Assembly: GCA_963921825.1 (NCBI GenBank)
Contig: OY997593.1
Coordinates: 63,906,039 to 63,970,038, forward strand
Source of the DNA: Erodium maritimum
Lineage: Eukaryota; Streptophyta; Magnoliopsida; Geraniales; Geraniaceae
Direction: 5' to 3'
DNA: 64,000 bases
The notes beneath the pieces were generated by a model. It was not told the DNA's origin and did not search any database. It was given only the letters and a program-made list of their open reading frames with translations. The position numbers and the translations under genes were made by a program. Position 1 is the first letter of the stretch, and every line of letters begins with the position of its first letter. Below are positions 36,600-48,328 of this stretch, in pieces.

Positions 36600-37937
36600 T
36601 CAAACTGGATCCATTGTCTCCTCAAAGTCTGGGTAGCCTGCGTGGCCACCCTGATCAAACTCCATCTCAATCCTCTCATACTCATCATCCAGGTTCTCGA
36701 GCACGTACCGGGCCTCGTTCAGTTGACCATCTTCCACACCGTGACTGTGGTAAGCATACTTATATTGGTCGTTAGCATGTTTGGAGTTATAATCGTCTAC
36801 GGCCCGTTGGAAAAATTGACGGACGGAGGTTTTGTTTGCTAGGAGGCATGCTGAGCTCTCCACAGAACTCATCCGCTCGTAGTGAAGCACCACAGCCGGT
36901 TGATGGTGCACATGACTCATGACAGCACCCCCCATGAACTTGAAGTGATATTTATCCACAGCTCTTTGGATAGTCTGCCGGAGTCCCCTTGGGTTGCTCA
37001 ACTGGTAAGTAGAGCTGCTCGGCAGGAAAATAGAGCTGTCCGACTGGTAAGTAGAGACGGTGCCCTTGAAGCTGACAGCCAACGACGTGAAAACCCCTGT
37101 GGTACCTTCTATGGAAGAGGGTCCAGCTAAGTTATGGTCAGCCCAGAAGAGTCGGTTGAGGGTGGTGGCAGTAATGAGGAATTGGGGTCTTGGGCCAACA
37201 AGATGCTCATTGATGGCATGCAGATTTCGGTTAAACAGGCATGTTCCACCAAACCTCATAGTTCTTGTGTGGAACGAGATTGTGTGGGATGCCACACGAT
37301 ACAAATCTTTCAAAGAAGGGTTCCGCATACCAAGCCTACGAGAACAGATTCTCCACAGTCCTTCCAAGTCCATCACCACGCTCGTATCGGTGCAGTCGAC
37401 AAGGTAAGAAATTGCTAGCAACGAATGCGAAAAGGGGTGTGGGGGGTCACATGGGGTGTTGAACAAATGGTAACCCATTGTTGATTTACTGGGATATTCC
37501 GTCGCTAACATCTCGCAAATACGAGACCCCAAGCCGGACCCGGTGCCCTCTGCAACCGAGTTGAAAATCAGAAACCCCTGGAGGTTAGAGCACCGTCGTG
37601 CGAGCGCTTTTACTCTGTCTTTGCACTGATCCACGATGCCTGTTAATAGATATAAAAACATAATTATAAGATACATATATAATGAACGATAAGGATAGAG
37701 TCTGAGTAGATATACTAACCATCTATACCCCTCTTGGCGAAAAGGTCCGACGAGTCTCCGGATGAAATTTTCAGGGCTGAAGATGGGGCCTAACCAGCTA
37801 CCAGCGATAGCATCTATAGCGCCGTGTTCCACGTCTACAAATATGGCTCTAGCTTTGTAAGTATTCGCACGCACTTCGTCGAAGATACAACTGACTCCTG
37901 CCCCTCTCAGCCAGGTGGCTGCTTGCACGCCATTACA
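36600..37937 (-). pseudogene. Highly divergent alpha-tubulin-like gene, first exon absent and frameshifted
   Basis: Minus-strand exons 37720-37937 and 36600-37639 flank an 80-bp GT-AG intron. Alpha-tubulin landmarks in order: IFVDVEHGAIDAI, IFSPENFI, IVDQCKDRVKALA, LQGFLIFNSV, the nucleotide signature degraded to AEGTGSGLG (normally GGGTGSG), ICSRRLGM, and the C-terminal YERMSS/ARYVLENLDDEYE helices. The best alignment around the intron (SGDSSDLFAKRGIDG) is in a different frame from IFSPENFI, so one base is missing near 37770. The single 442-codon frame is open only if the intron is read through. The exon starts at an acceptor (37938-37939) and the usual MREII start exon was not found upstream. 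The tail ends DFEETMDPV instead of an acidic EEY-type end. Alternatively, a fast-evolving tubulin with a distant first exon. Confidence 0.75.
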
Positions 37938-38840
37938 CTACAAAATAAGTAGAGAACAAAATGAGATGGAATGAAGAACCTCTATTTGAATGCTCACAGT
38001 CACAGCTACAACTAGATGTCAAGATTCTTGGTTTTGTGCGGCAGCTTCATCAGAGGGACAGAGAAGAAATTGGGTGTTCTTGGGTGGCAAGAGAAACTAA
38101 ACAAGTAAAAGGGATTGTTTTTACTCGTTTGGTGCTGCACAACTCAAAAAGGTAGGAGCTTAGTCTTCACATAACGTAGGCTCTGCATCTTTCTCTGGGT
38201 TGGTGGGTGTGAAACTAAATACAAGCAATTAATTCTGGGTCTCTTTATATTGTTCCTAAAGTGATGGAACAGTAAGGAAAAGAGTTGATTTTTTTCTGAA
38301 ATTACTGTGAAGTAAAGTCAGGAGGAGGAGTAATAAATTTGGGGTGGGTAGCTGGACAAGAATCAAAAGAGAAACAAGGTTCATTTTTTTTTAATAAAAT
38401 AGGGTCTTTCTTTTTGCTACTCAACGCATGACCATGTCTATCCTTCACGAACCAGTATATATGTACACTCTTCATTTCATATCTCCCTGTCACACCCATC
38501 TTATACCTACGCCTACATCAGCTATGTCTCCATTTCTCAATAAATTATTAATAGTATATATGATTACATATGTATGTACTGATGAAGAAAGGACTGCGTC
38601 TATGGCAATGCTGAAATTTTGAGGGTACGGTGAATTGGAGGGACATCAACTACAAGTCTACAGCTCCTCCTCCTAATGGCTTTTTTCTTGACGAAGAAGC
38701 GGGAGGTATCAATATCATATATCGATCAAGTGACATATATGCATCGAATGAAAGCGCCCAAGCAAACGATAAAATACAGACTCCAGACTAGCTAGCCTAT
38801 AAAAAATTACAGACTCCTGACTGACAGACCTATAGAATTA
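37938..38840. other. Spacer upstream of the tubulin-like gene
   Basis: Searched for a tubulin first exon on the minus strand without success. Otherwise AT-rich with short frames only. Confidence 0.5.
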
Positions 38841-38845
38841 CCGAC

Positions 38846-41768
38846 TGTAAGACCCCGCTCGTTCAAAAGGGGAATATTTTGAAATAAGAAACGTTGGGGA
38901 AGATTTTTGCAACGAATGAAAATTGAGAAGAGAAAAATAAAAATAAAAAGAAAAGAAGGAAAAGGAAGCTTCAGCATCAAAACTGTGCTAGAACTTGGGT
39001 TGGGCTCTGCCCAATCTGATCACGCGACCCAGGCCCGTGAACAAGATGCCCAAACCCCCTTACCAAAACCCTAAGTGTGCCTCTTCCTCTCCCACTTGGT
39101 TCGCACGCCGCCCGAGGCATCAAAAGCTCTCTTTCTCTCGCACACCTCCCTCAGATCTCACTCATCCTCAACCAAACCTCACCTCGCCGGAGACACCATC
39201 GACGGAGATCAGACCGTCTCGTCCTCCCCCGTCTATTCTCCCTTTCCCCCTTCCTCTCACAGCTTCTCTATCTCAACCCTCGCGTCCTCCCTTCTTGCTC
39301 GACGCCATCGCCAATCTCTCGGCCTGGCTTCGCTCGCCAGCGCCAGTCTCGCCGCGCCATCAACGGAGAGCTCACGTCGGTTCGTACCACCTCTCCGACC
39401 TTTCCCCGACAAAACCACCAGAAAAAAACCTCACCGTCGAGACTTCCCCCTCCCTTTCTCCCTGACGCCGTCGTGGAATCGCGAGGAGCGAGTCTCTGCC
39501 CGAGCTCGAGTAGATCTGGTGGTGGAGCAAATCTGCGCGAGGCACTAGTCGCCGGAGGGTCATCGCCAGATCTACGGCGGGGAGCAACTTCTCGACGTCG
39601 TCATCCTCCCTCCGAGCATCCCTGTCGTCGCCGCCGCCGGCGGCAGGACCAAACCTAAAACCCTAGTCGTGCTCAGGTTCCAGACCAGCTACGGAAAATG
39701 GGCCGGACAACGACGTTTGGGCCTTGGGGCCAGGCCCGGTTCGAATGGGTCTCGGGCCAGACAGCAACACGGACAGGCCTTGAGCCCAGTGTGGACTCGG
39801 GCTAGGCTCAGACCTGGGCTTGGATTCGGACCCAGACCGGATCTGGATTCGGGTCGGGTCAGGCCGGGTCGGATCCGGGTCAACCCGGTTTCAAAGAAAA
39901 TATTTTAAAAATCAGATTTAATTAATGGATTTAATTAATTAAAGATGGGACTTCGCCCGAGATCAAGGGATTGGACCCAAGCTAGAAGAACGAAGATCAC
40001 GTCGGAACCCGTGTGAAGAACGGAGTGGTGACCACTCGAGCTTTTCATCAGAGTTTTATTAGAGGAAGACCGCAAGGTAGGGAAAGTCTTAATTTCTTAA
40101 TTAACGCTTAGTATGCATGTTTGGTAAATAAAATCGGAAATGTCCTAGAATGGCATATAGGATGCGAATAACTAGAATAATCGTCTTTCAATTATTAATA
40201 ACCGGAATGTCTAGAATGCATGCTTAGGATGAGAATAAGTAGTGTAACTTGCTTTCAACACTTGGGTTTTGGTTTTCTGGTAGAGAAGCTATGTTTAGCT
40301 CTCGGATTAGTTGGGTGCTAGGTTCACATGCTTAGTTGCTAGTTATTAGGATAATCAAGAGTCTAATGAAACTAGATCGAATGTATGCTTGAATGTTGAA
40401 GGATTGACTTGAATGCTTGATTAATTGTGGTTTGAACGGATGATCGAGTATGATTGATTGTGCCAAGGGGTACAATCAGGTGATCGATGTACCGATGGGT
40501 CGTGACAGGTAAGTATACGGTAAGTGTGGAACGGTGTTGGATGTCTTCGCTGTGATGAAAGTGTGTTTCGATGAGTGTTGATTGATCCCTTTATTCTTAT
40601 TCTTGAAATGTATGTATGTTTTTTTTTTGTGTGTTTGGTTCGGTACTACACCAGGGGGGGGGGGTAATCCGGTGCCGTTGTGATGGTTGGAGTTTGACAG
40701 AGGCAGTGGTTATTGAGTGATTATGGAGTGGTTAATTGAGTGATGTGAGGGGCCTAAGGGCTCGGCAGATCCTACTGGATATTGAGTGATTATTGAGTGG
40801 TTATTGAGTGGATTACTTCATGAGAGATGGTTTCTGAGGTTTCACCCAAGGGCGTGCGTCCCAGTGGAGCACTACCTTGGTTCCCTATGACACATGGTCC
40901 CTTGGAGGCATTTCCGAGAATCCCAACGATGAGCGTCCCTATGGGATGGTTTCCGGTGCCCCGATGTATGTGCCTCCTCTGGACCGAGGGAAAATATGAT
41001 ATGATATGGATACTCTGGTGGATCGGAATATGGGAAACGATGTGATCCCAGAATCTATCCATGGATCGGAGGCTTGAGAAAGCGAGTGGTTGGCGTGATA
41101 TTAATTGCTCCCATTTTAATGAGTCTTGATTCGTTATAGTATTTTCATGGAATCTTTTAAGTTACTGTTATCGTTGAAAAAGCGATACTATTTCACTACA
41201 CTGATTCCATAGCTTTTCATTGTTTAATAGTGTTTACTAGTTTCCAGTTGTGATGGTTTCTATTTTATTATAATGTTCTCTATTTTTCCTCTGGGAAGTT
41301 ATCGCTATCTTTGAGAATACGCTATTATTCTCGTTGCTTTTTATTCGTTTATTATAGCTTTTGGTCTAAGGGTTTTAAGCACTTGTGACATCGAACTAAA
41401 ACAATTTTATTATTATACTTGGAGGTTAAAGTTGTTTACGGTTTTCCTTACTGAGCGTAAGCTCACCCCTATTTGTTTATTTATTTTGTGTACAGGTGTA
41501 CTTAATATCTGGGGAATTCGAGGCTCGGGAGCTTTTGGATGTCTTGAGGGTTGTATTAGAGACGTGTTGGGTCAAGTTGTTGAAATCTATTTATCTTATC
41601 TTACTCGTCGAATTCTGACATTATAATTGAAATTTGAATCGAATTAATTGAGGAGTATCTTGGAACTCGTTTCAGCTTTAAAGGAGTTTATTACTGTTTT
41701 ACTACTTTTATCTCTTTTATTTCAAGTCGCGTCTCGAGTCCGGCCAAAACAGGATTTGGGGCGTGACA
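38846..41768 (+). mobile_element. Solo gypsy LTR, 2.92 kb, target duplication CCGAC
   Basis: It begins TGTAAGACCCCGCTCG and ends GGGGCGTGACA, with exact CCGAC at 38841-38845 and 41769-41773. It is closest to the minus-strand LTR 24035-27060: both share the G/C homopolymer site (11 G at 40654-40664), a ggatattgagtg-type repeat region and the GAGC-GTAA-GCTC hairpin (41453-41464). The long frames at 38995-39658 are GC-rich artefacts of its 5' half. Confidence 0.92.
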
Positions 41769-41773
41769 CCGAC

Positions 41774-42890
41774 TCCCTAACTGACTCAGAACGCAACAGA
41801 GTACGTCCCAAAACATGCAAACAGCTTGCACGTCAGAGGTGCAACGAAATCGTGCACCCCTAAAGTGTCACTACAGACACACTAAACCGTGCCACCACGA
41901 GCACACCAAAACGTGCAACTAGTGTACACAACTCGTACCACTAGTGCACACCCAAACTGTTATTGAAAAAACAGTAAAAAAAAAAAGAAACATCCAATCA
42001 CGCCATCGACCGGAAAAGAGGAGACGATGGATCCGGCAGATCCGGGTGAGACGGGACCCACCTTCGCTAACGAGCTACCAGATCTGCAGATCGGAGCCTA
42101 GGCAAAGAGCCGGTCAGGAAGACCATTCAACCGCCGGTGAGAGGGAAGCCACGGCAAGGCCATGACCCGCGCATGCACTCCCGCCCGGAAGAGAAGCTCC
42201 GGCTGCCAGAACCACACAACTCCGGCGAGAAAAATCCCGACCGGAGCAGTCCCAGAAGCCGAACCCTAGTCCACAGAGACCGCCGACCTCGGAGAACTCC
42301 CCACCGAACTCAGCTTCGGCCACCACCACACATCTGAGGCTTGAGCTTCAGATCTACTCCTCTGTAGATCTGATTCGACGACCACACGACGTCCACGCCC
42401 AACCAGCAACACGAGGAGCAGAGTCGGCCAAGCCCAACGCCAGCAGCACCAAAACATACGGATAAAAGGCGGCCGAAGTAGATCCCAAGCAAAACTCAGC
42501 AACCCGAGCAACAAAACCAGAAATCGAAATAGTGTGGGGAAAGGGAAGAAGCAGAGGGAAAGGAGAAGCACCCCACCGGCGACGATCATGGTCGAAGGCC
42601 ATGGCCGCCACCGGTGAAGTCATGACTGCGAGCTAGGTTTTGAGAGACAAAGGGGCGAGATAGAGAGTATGCTCGGTAAGTTCTTATGACTATGTTGTTA
42701 AATTAAAGACTAGCAATTCCTCCTCCTAGTGGCTAGTGCAGAGAGGGTATAGAGGTCTTTTCCGAGTCCAGACGATATCAATGAGTATGTTATAAAGAGA
42801 ATAAAGACACATCTATGCATTACTGAGCTAAAGATTTGTTCCTGTTTTTAGATGAGATGGATTTAATACGAGTCCACTCTATTTTTTTTG
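41774..42890 (-). other. GC-rich unassigned segment, possibly a minus-strand LINE leader
   Basis: From 42000 to 42650 the minus strand has three overlapping open frames rich in Gly, Ser, Arg and Leu. The texture (agatctga, ccggtggtgg) is like the LINE-like unit at 8019-8800, but there is no recognised domain. 41774-41980 has short direct repeats around cgtgcaact/actagtg. No gene call is justified. Confidence 0.35.
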
Positions 42891-42899
42891 ATTAAATAT

Positions 42900-43542
42900 A
42901 TAATTTTATCGAAGCTCCGGCCACCGAGTGATGTGACCGTCCATGGTCGGAGGAAGAGCCACGGAACCGTGACCGGCCACAACGATGGCAGTCCGGTCCA
43001 GCCACCCAGGGTCCACGTGTGATCGTGGGGCCCACTCGGACCGGGATGCGAGTTGTCGTGTCCGGGTGGTCTTGGGTGAACCCCGGATCAATAATTCACA
43101 CCCGGAACGAATTATGGAAGTGATTCGTGCAATTTCGAAAAATGTAATTAAAAACTTTAATTGTGGAATTAGAACGCTCGGACATCAGAATTTGATTCCA
43201 CCAAGTGCGTTGGAACACGTGAAATTAATTAGGAGTGATAGAAACGAAAATGGAAATTTTCGGACTCCCGAGGGACGTTTTCCCGATTCCGGGCAAAATG
43301 GGCCTTCCGGGCCCATTTTGACAAGTTGAGCAATTGGGGGGTTAGTTTGGGATGTTTTCTCCTTAAACCGTCCTTGAATTACCTTTAATTTTCGGATTTA
43401 CTTTGTGATCTTAGACGTTGGACCCGAGCACGGCGGAGGAGGCTACTAGACGACTCGCGTTGACTAAGCATTTGGATAGCGATCGAGGTAGGGAAAGTAG
43501 CGAATACCGGTTTAATTAAGGAAAATTACTAGTATGCCTATA
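42900..43542 (+). mobile_element. Fragment of a gypsy LTR interrupted by the next LTR
   Basis: The end of this stretch (cacggcggaggaggctacta, gcgatcgaggtagggaaagt, gaataccggtttaatta, actagtatgcctata) matches the middle of the other family LTRs, e.g. 6360-6480. It stops abruptly at 43542, where a new LTR starts. Its 5' end is truncated and its 3' half is not found after 50950. Confidence 0.7.
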
Positions 43543-46500
43543 TGTAAAGACCTGAGTTTTATATTTTAAATTATTATTGTGGAACGACGTTGGGTGGAGA
43601 ACGAGTTTAAATTTTGAAGCGAGTAAAAAAAAAAGAGAATTCAAAAAAAAAAAGAGGACTGATTTTGGGCCGAGCCAGACCAGGCCACTATCGCGCGCGG
43701 CCCACGAAGACGGCCCATCTGTCGCGCGTCTCTTAATCCTAATACCTCTCTCTCTCTCCTCATTCTGTGCACGCGAACCAAGGCGCTCGTATCTCTCTCT
43801 CGCTTCTTCTTCCCCGACCCTCTCGCGTCCTCTTTCCCCATCGCCGTCACCGGAGTTTCAGCTCCTCCGGCTTCTACTTCTTCTTCCTGAACCCTCCTTC
43901 GTCACGCCCTTTCTAGAGAACCCATCCCCTCTTCCCTTTTTTTCCTCTACGATTCGACGAGAACCAGCGCCCACCGACCTCATCCGAACCTCGCCCCCGC
44001 ACCTTGAGCTTTACCGCGTCTCCAACGGACCAGATCCGTGACGGTGAGTCTGTTCCCGACCACATCTCATCTCCCTCGCCACTCCTTCCCTGGAAAACGA
44101 GCGAAAACGGGCTCGATTTGGGCGGGCTCTGCCAGAAGAGGCTCGCCGGAGCTTCAAGCTCCAGATCTGGTGATTCAACGCTGGCGAAGCATCCACAGCG
44201 TCAGATCTGGAGCGGAGGAGCTCGAGCTCGACCCTGACGACCTTCCTTCGAGCTTCCCGGGCTCCTGACACCTCCACCGCCGTCCAGAACCGCCTTCGAA
44301 CTCCCCTGCGCCGCCGCCGTCATCGGAGTGAAACCGGACGGAAACCCTATCCCGAGCCGCGTCGCTGACGGGCTTTGGGCCTGGGCGAAAGACGAGTCAG
44401 ACAGGCCTGGATCGAGCTGGGCCTCGGCCTGGACTGGTCGGGCTTGGGTCCGGATCCTGTACGGGATCTGGACCCGGGTTTGGACCGGGGGTGGGTCGGG
44501 CTCGGGTCAGGTCCGGTCCTGATGACTTGGACGGGTCGGATTCAGGTCCGGGTTTCAGACTCGGGTCGGATCTGGGTCAGACCAGTTAATTAAATTAATA
44601 AATTAAATAGTTGACTTAAAATCAGATAAATTCAAGGCGTATCGGACAATTTAAAGGGCATTGGACAAACTTTTAGACTAAAATGACAATTAGAGGATTG
44701 TTACGACTTGGACCGGGACTGATGACCGTCCCTTTTGTGTTAAACCAGGCCTTTACCCCAAGCACGGAGAAGACGGGAGTTGGTCGGGACGTTAGCAGCT
44801 TGGCGACCCAGATAGAGACTGAGGTAGGGATTACCTCGAAACCCGCTTTATTACGGATGTACTAGAATGCATATAGGGAAACTTAATAACCAGCTAAATA
44901 ACTAGTATGCATGTAGGATGTGAATAACTAGCTAGATGTATAAACTGCGAACATTTACTATTATTGTCTTGGGAATTGTCGTGCTGGTAGAATCGGGCCA
45001 TGTAACGCCCGTAGGATTGGTTGCTGAATATATCTGCATGTGTGCTCTGTGATGCTTGAACGGTTAATAAATAACGAACATGAAAATGAGTAGAATTGAA
45101 CTTGTTGATGCATATTAGTGATTGAGTGGCTTTTCCCGTTTATCTGATATGTTGAACTGGGGATGTTGGGAACTGGATACCGGTTAAGCCGGTGGGGTTA
45201 CCACGTCGAGTGTGGTGTCGGTAAGTGATGGTAAGTGCGTGATGGTTACAAGGGTAAATTGAGAAGCATGATATGTTATGTTTGGTGAAGTATGTGTTGC
45301 TATGTTTTGGGCAAGTGTGCCATGTGTGAGTGTGGTTGTGATTGTGGTTGTGGTACTGTGGTTACCTGTGAGTGTGATTGTGATTGTTCCGATGACACCT
45401 GGATGAGTTGTGCCCGAGAGGGGTGTCGTACCTTCCGGTGCGCAGTTGGTAAAGTGTGAGAGATGTACTTCAGTCAGGTGTATCTTACCTTCCGGCGCGC
45501 AATCGGTAAGGTGTGAGACTTGTGTGTACTTTGGCATTGTGGTTGTATTTGTGGTACTGTGGTTATATGAGAAAGGTGGTTTCCATACCTCACGACTATG
45601 AGTTGATAAAACGTTGTGTCCCGCGAAGAGGTGGTTTCCCTACCTTCTGACTAGCACTCGATAAAACGCTGTGTTGAGCACCGCGAGAGACCAGGCCGCG
45701 AAGAGGCGATTTCTCTTCCTTCCGCCGATCGGTAAAACGTTGTGTTCCGCGATGAGATTGACCGCCTATCCCGACTTTGTGTTGGAGAAGTTGCGTGCGG
45801 CTGCACCGGGCCGAGCGGGTTGCTCCCGAGACCGTGCAATGGTTACGAGTTATGTGTTTTGAAAATGTTTGGATTGAACGAGTGTTGCTGTGTTTGTGGC
45901 TATGGGTGTCTTCCTTGTTATGAGTTGTGTGTGACCGCGAATGACTTGATTTTGATTGTTTGATGATGAGTTCATGTGTATGATTCCGAGTAAGTTAAAG
46001 CGTCGTCTTTGTGGTTATCCGTGAGTCGGTCGTGAAGGGGCTTGGGACGAGGTTTTTTTTGGGATAGTTTGTGGTCGAGTAAGCGAAGGTTGTTTAATTT
46101 GGATTATTTGTCCTCGTTGTCGCCTTCTCCTTTTAAATCGTTAAAAGTTAGTTCAGAAACGTACTTAGGTGTCTTACTTGGTTTGTTCCCTTCGTTGTGT
46201 GCCTGGTTTAATGGTTGGTGTTGAGTTAAAGTTGGTATGGTTGGCCTGATGAGGGTCAGGTTAAAAATGGGGCTTTGTCTTTAGAGGGCCTAAGTGTCGT
46301 CTCGTTGTATCAAACCTTTTAATGTAATTTAAAACGTGGAAAGACTTTCTGGTAAATCTGCAATGGGGTAGTTTTCGTGTTTTCCCTGCTGAGCGTCAAG
46401 CTCACCCCTTACCGTGTTTTCTACATGTATTACTTATGATTTGGAGTAGAGGGTTACGCAGCGCTTGGGAGCCCGCGGAGGCCCGGGTCTGTTTTGTGTT

Positions 46501-46683
46501 TCGTAGAGACTACCTTGATTTATTTGGACTATTGTATTTTACCGAGCTGTGTCTCAGGGTTTGAACTTCCGTTGTTTTATATTATTACATGTTATTCAGA
46601 TATTACTTATTTCGTTTATTTTTTTATTTAACTTCACTAAGTCACGTCTCGAGTCCGGTCAATACTGGATTTGGGGCGTGACA
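43543..46683 (+). mobile_element. Gypsy 5' LTR, 3.14 kb
   Basis: It begins TGTAAAGACCTGAG and ends GGGGCGTGACA, directly followed by a primer-binding site. It carries repetitive sequence with taccttccg and gataaaacg(t/c)tgtgt words (45420-45760) and the stem-loop (46391-46403). It differs in its first ~1 kb from the 3' LTR at 48329, so the two are not a normal identical pair. Flanking CTATA (43538-43542) is not repeated after 50950. Confidence 0.85.
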
Positions 46684-46686
46684 ATT

Positions 46687-46698
46687 TGGTATCAGAGC
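46687..46698 (+). other. Primer-binding site, initiator-Met tRNA type
   Basis: TGGTATCAGAGC, three bases after the LTR end, complements the 3' end of plant initiator tRNA-Met, the usual primer for gypsy and copia reverse transcription. Confidence 0.9.
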
Positions 46699-47272
46699 CT
46701 GGTTTCATTTTGAAATGTTTTTTTTTCAAAACCTCGGACCGTACATCAACTAGGTGGGTAGATTTAGGTGGCTAAGGTCGTAGTGCTCGGTGACGCAAGT
46801 CGGAAGTTTCCTATGCGTAGAGTTGAAACGATGAGAGCCTCGTTTGTTAAAGTGCGTTGTTTAAGTTTTACCTTACTTGATTTGTAGTGTATCTCTCTGG
46901 TTACTGTACACCTTAGTGGATTCATGATGCCGACCGGTTGAGATTGAGATTGGTTAACGAGCGATGTTCAGGCAGTTACGACGTATTGGTTGAATAATTG
47001 TTATGTGGGTTGCCGCCTTGGTCGGCCGTTGTTTAATTGGTGAAACGTTCGGCCTAAGTGCCGGGGATGTTTGGGTGAACTTGTGTGGTTTGTGGTTATT
47101 GTTTGAGTTGAACTGTTTTCCAAGCCTGGACTTAGCCGGGCGGTAATAGTGAGATTACCGAGGCCCGAGGTATAAGTTGAGATAATTTGCTGAGTGTTAA
47201 AATTGTGATTGGGTGCTACGTGCAGTTGGTAATTGGTTGTTCCACTTAAGTGGTTGGTTAATTTAATTTACG

Positions 47273-48278
47273 ATGGACTTCTTGAGTGGATTACCGAGGT
47301 CGCCTAGAGGGCACGACGCAGTTTGGGTGGTGGTCGACCGATTGACCAAGTCATCACACTTCTTAGCCATGAGGATGACTGATACGGTTGACACTCTAAG
47401 CCGTCTGTATGTTCGGGAGATCATCCGTCTTCACGGAGTCCCGGTGTCGGTTGTGTCCAACAGAGATCCTCGTTTCACCTCCAGGTTTTGGGAGAGCTTA
47501 CAGAGAGCGTTGGGGACCGAGGTCTTGCTTAGTACAGCATATCACCCACAGATCGATGGTCAGTTAGAGCGCACTATTCAGATACTAGAGGATATGCTGC
47601 GAGCATGTGTCTTGGACTTCCGAGGGTCATGGGAGGACCACTTGCCATTAGCGGAGTTTGCCTACAGCAAAAGCTTCCAGGCCAGTATTGGGATGGCACC
47701 GTTTGAGGCGTTGTATGGTAGGCCATGCAGATCGCCCGTGTGTTGGGCAGAGGTGGGAGACAGGAGTCTACTTGGTCCGGAGCTTGTCCGGGAGACGACC
47801 GAGAAGGTCGCATTGATTCGAGATCGGTTGAGGACCGCGCAGAGCCGACAGAAGAGTTATGCAGATAGACGGTGTCGGCCTCTTGAGTTTGCAGTTGGTG
47901 ATCATGTTTTTCTGAGGGTGAGGTCGAAGAAGGGCCTATTGCGGTTCAACCGCGACGGAGGCAAGTTGGCCCCGCCGTTGATCGGACCTTTTGAGATCTT
48001 GGGCAGAGTTGGAGCCGTTGCTTATCGCCTTGCATTACCACCAACTGCGGAAGTACACTACTGACCCCTCCCACGTGATTGAGTGGACAAACATCGAGGT
48101 AGCTGAGGATGTTTCGTATGAGGAGCAGTAAATCAGGATTCTGGATACGCGAGAGCAGGTTTTATGTGGCAAGACTATCCCACTGGTACGTGTGCAGTGG
48201 AAGCACCACGGAGCAGAGTCGACCTGGGAGCGTGAAGATGAGGTTCGCGCGAAGTACCCCAGCTTGTTCGACACTTGA
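47273..48278 (+). pseudogene. Ty3/gypsy integrase remnant with chromodomain-like tail
   Basis: The 264-codon frame 47273-48064 starts at the first catalytic Asp block (MDFLSGLP). It continues with VVDRLTKSSHFL, the second Asp in SNRDPRF, the catalytic Glu in GQLERT, and the conserved EFAYSKSFQASIGMAPFEAL and YGRPCRSPVCW blocks. A deletion near 48045 removes about a dozen codons and shifts frame. The tail (LRKYTTDPSHVIEW, then WEREDEVRAKYPSLF ending at 48278) is the chromodomain-side C-terminus, with another stop at 48129-48131. Reverse transcriptase, RNase H, protease and gag are all missing: only ~590 bases separate the primer site from the integrase. The element cannot move on its own. Confidence 0.93.
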
Positions 48279-48312
48279 GGTACGTCCATTTTAAATTTCG
48301 AGGATGGAATTC

Positions 48313-48328
48313 TTTTAAGGGGGTAGAT
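48313..48328 (+). other. Polypurine tract
   Basis: ttttaagggggtagat immediately precedes the 3' LTR start at 48329, as expected for the second-strand primer. The same arrangement occurs at 22978-23010 on the minus strand. Confidence 0.85.

Noticed and set aside
36600..37928. An intact tubulin gene of 442 residues
   Set aside because: The frame includes an intron read-through and a segment in the wrong frame; the start exon and the GGG signature are missing.
38995..39658. Several long Ser/Pro/Arg-rich open frames (up to 193 codons)
   Set aside because: They lie in the GC-rich first part of a solo LTR with exact CCGAC flanks, overlap in three frames and show no domain.
46687..46698. tRNA-Met-like sequence
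   Set aside because: Only the 12-base primer-binding complement is present, not a tRNA gene.
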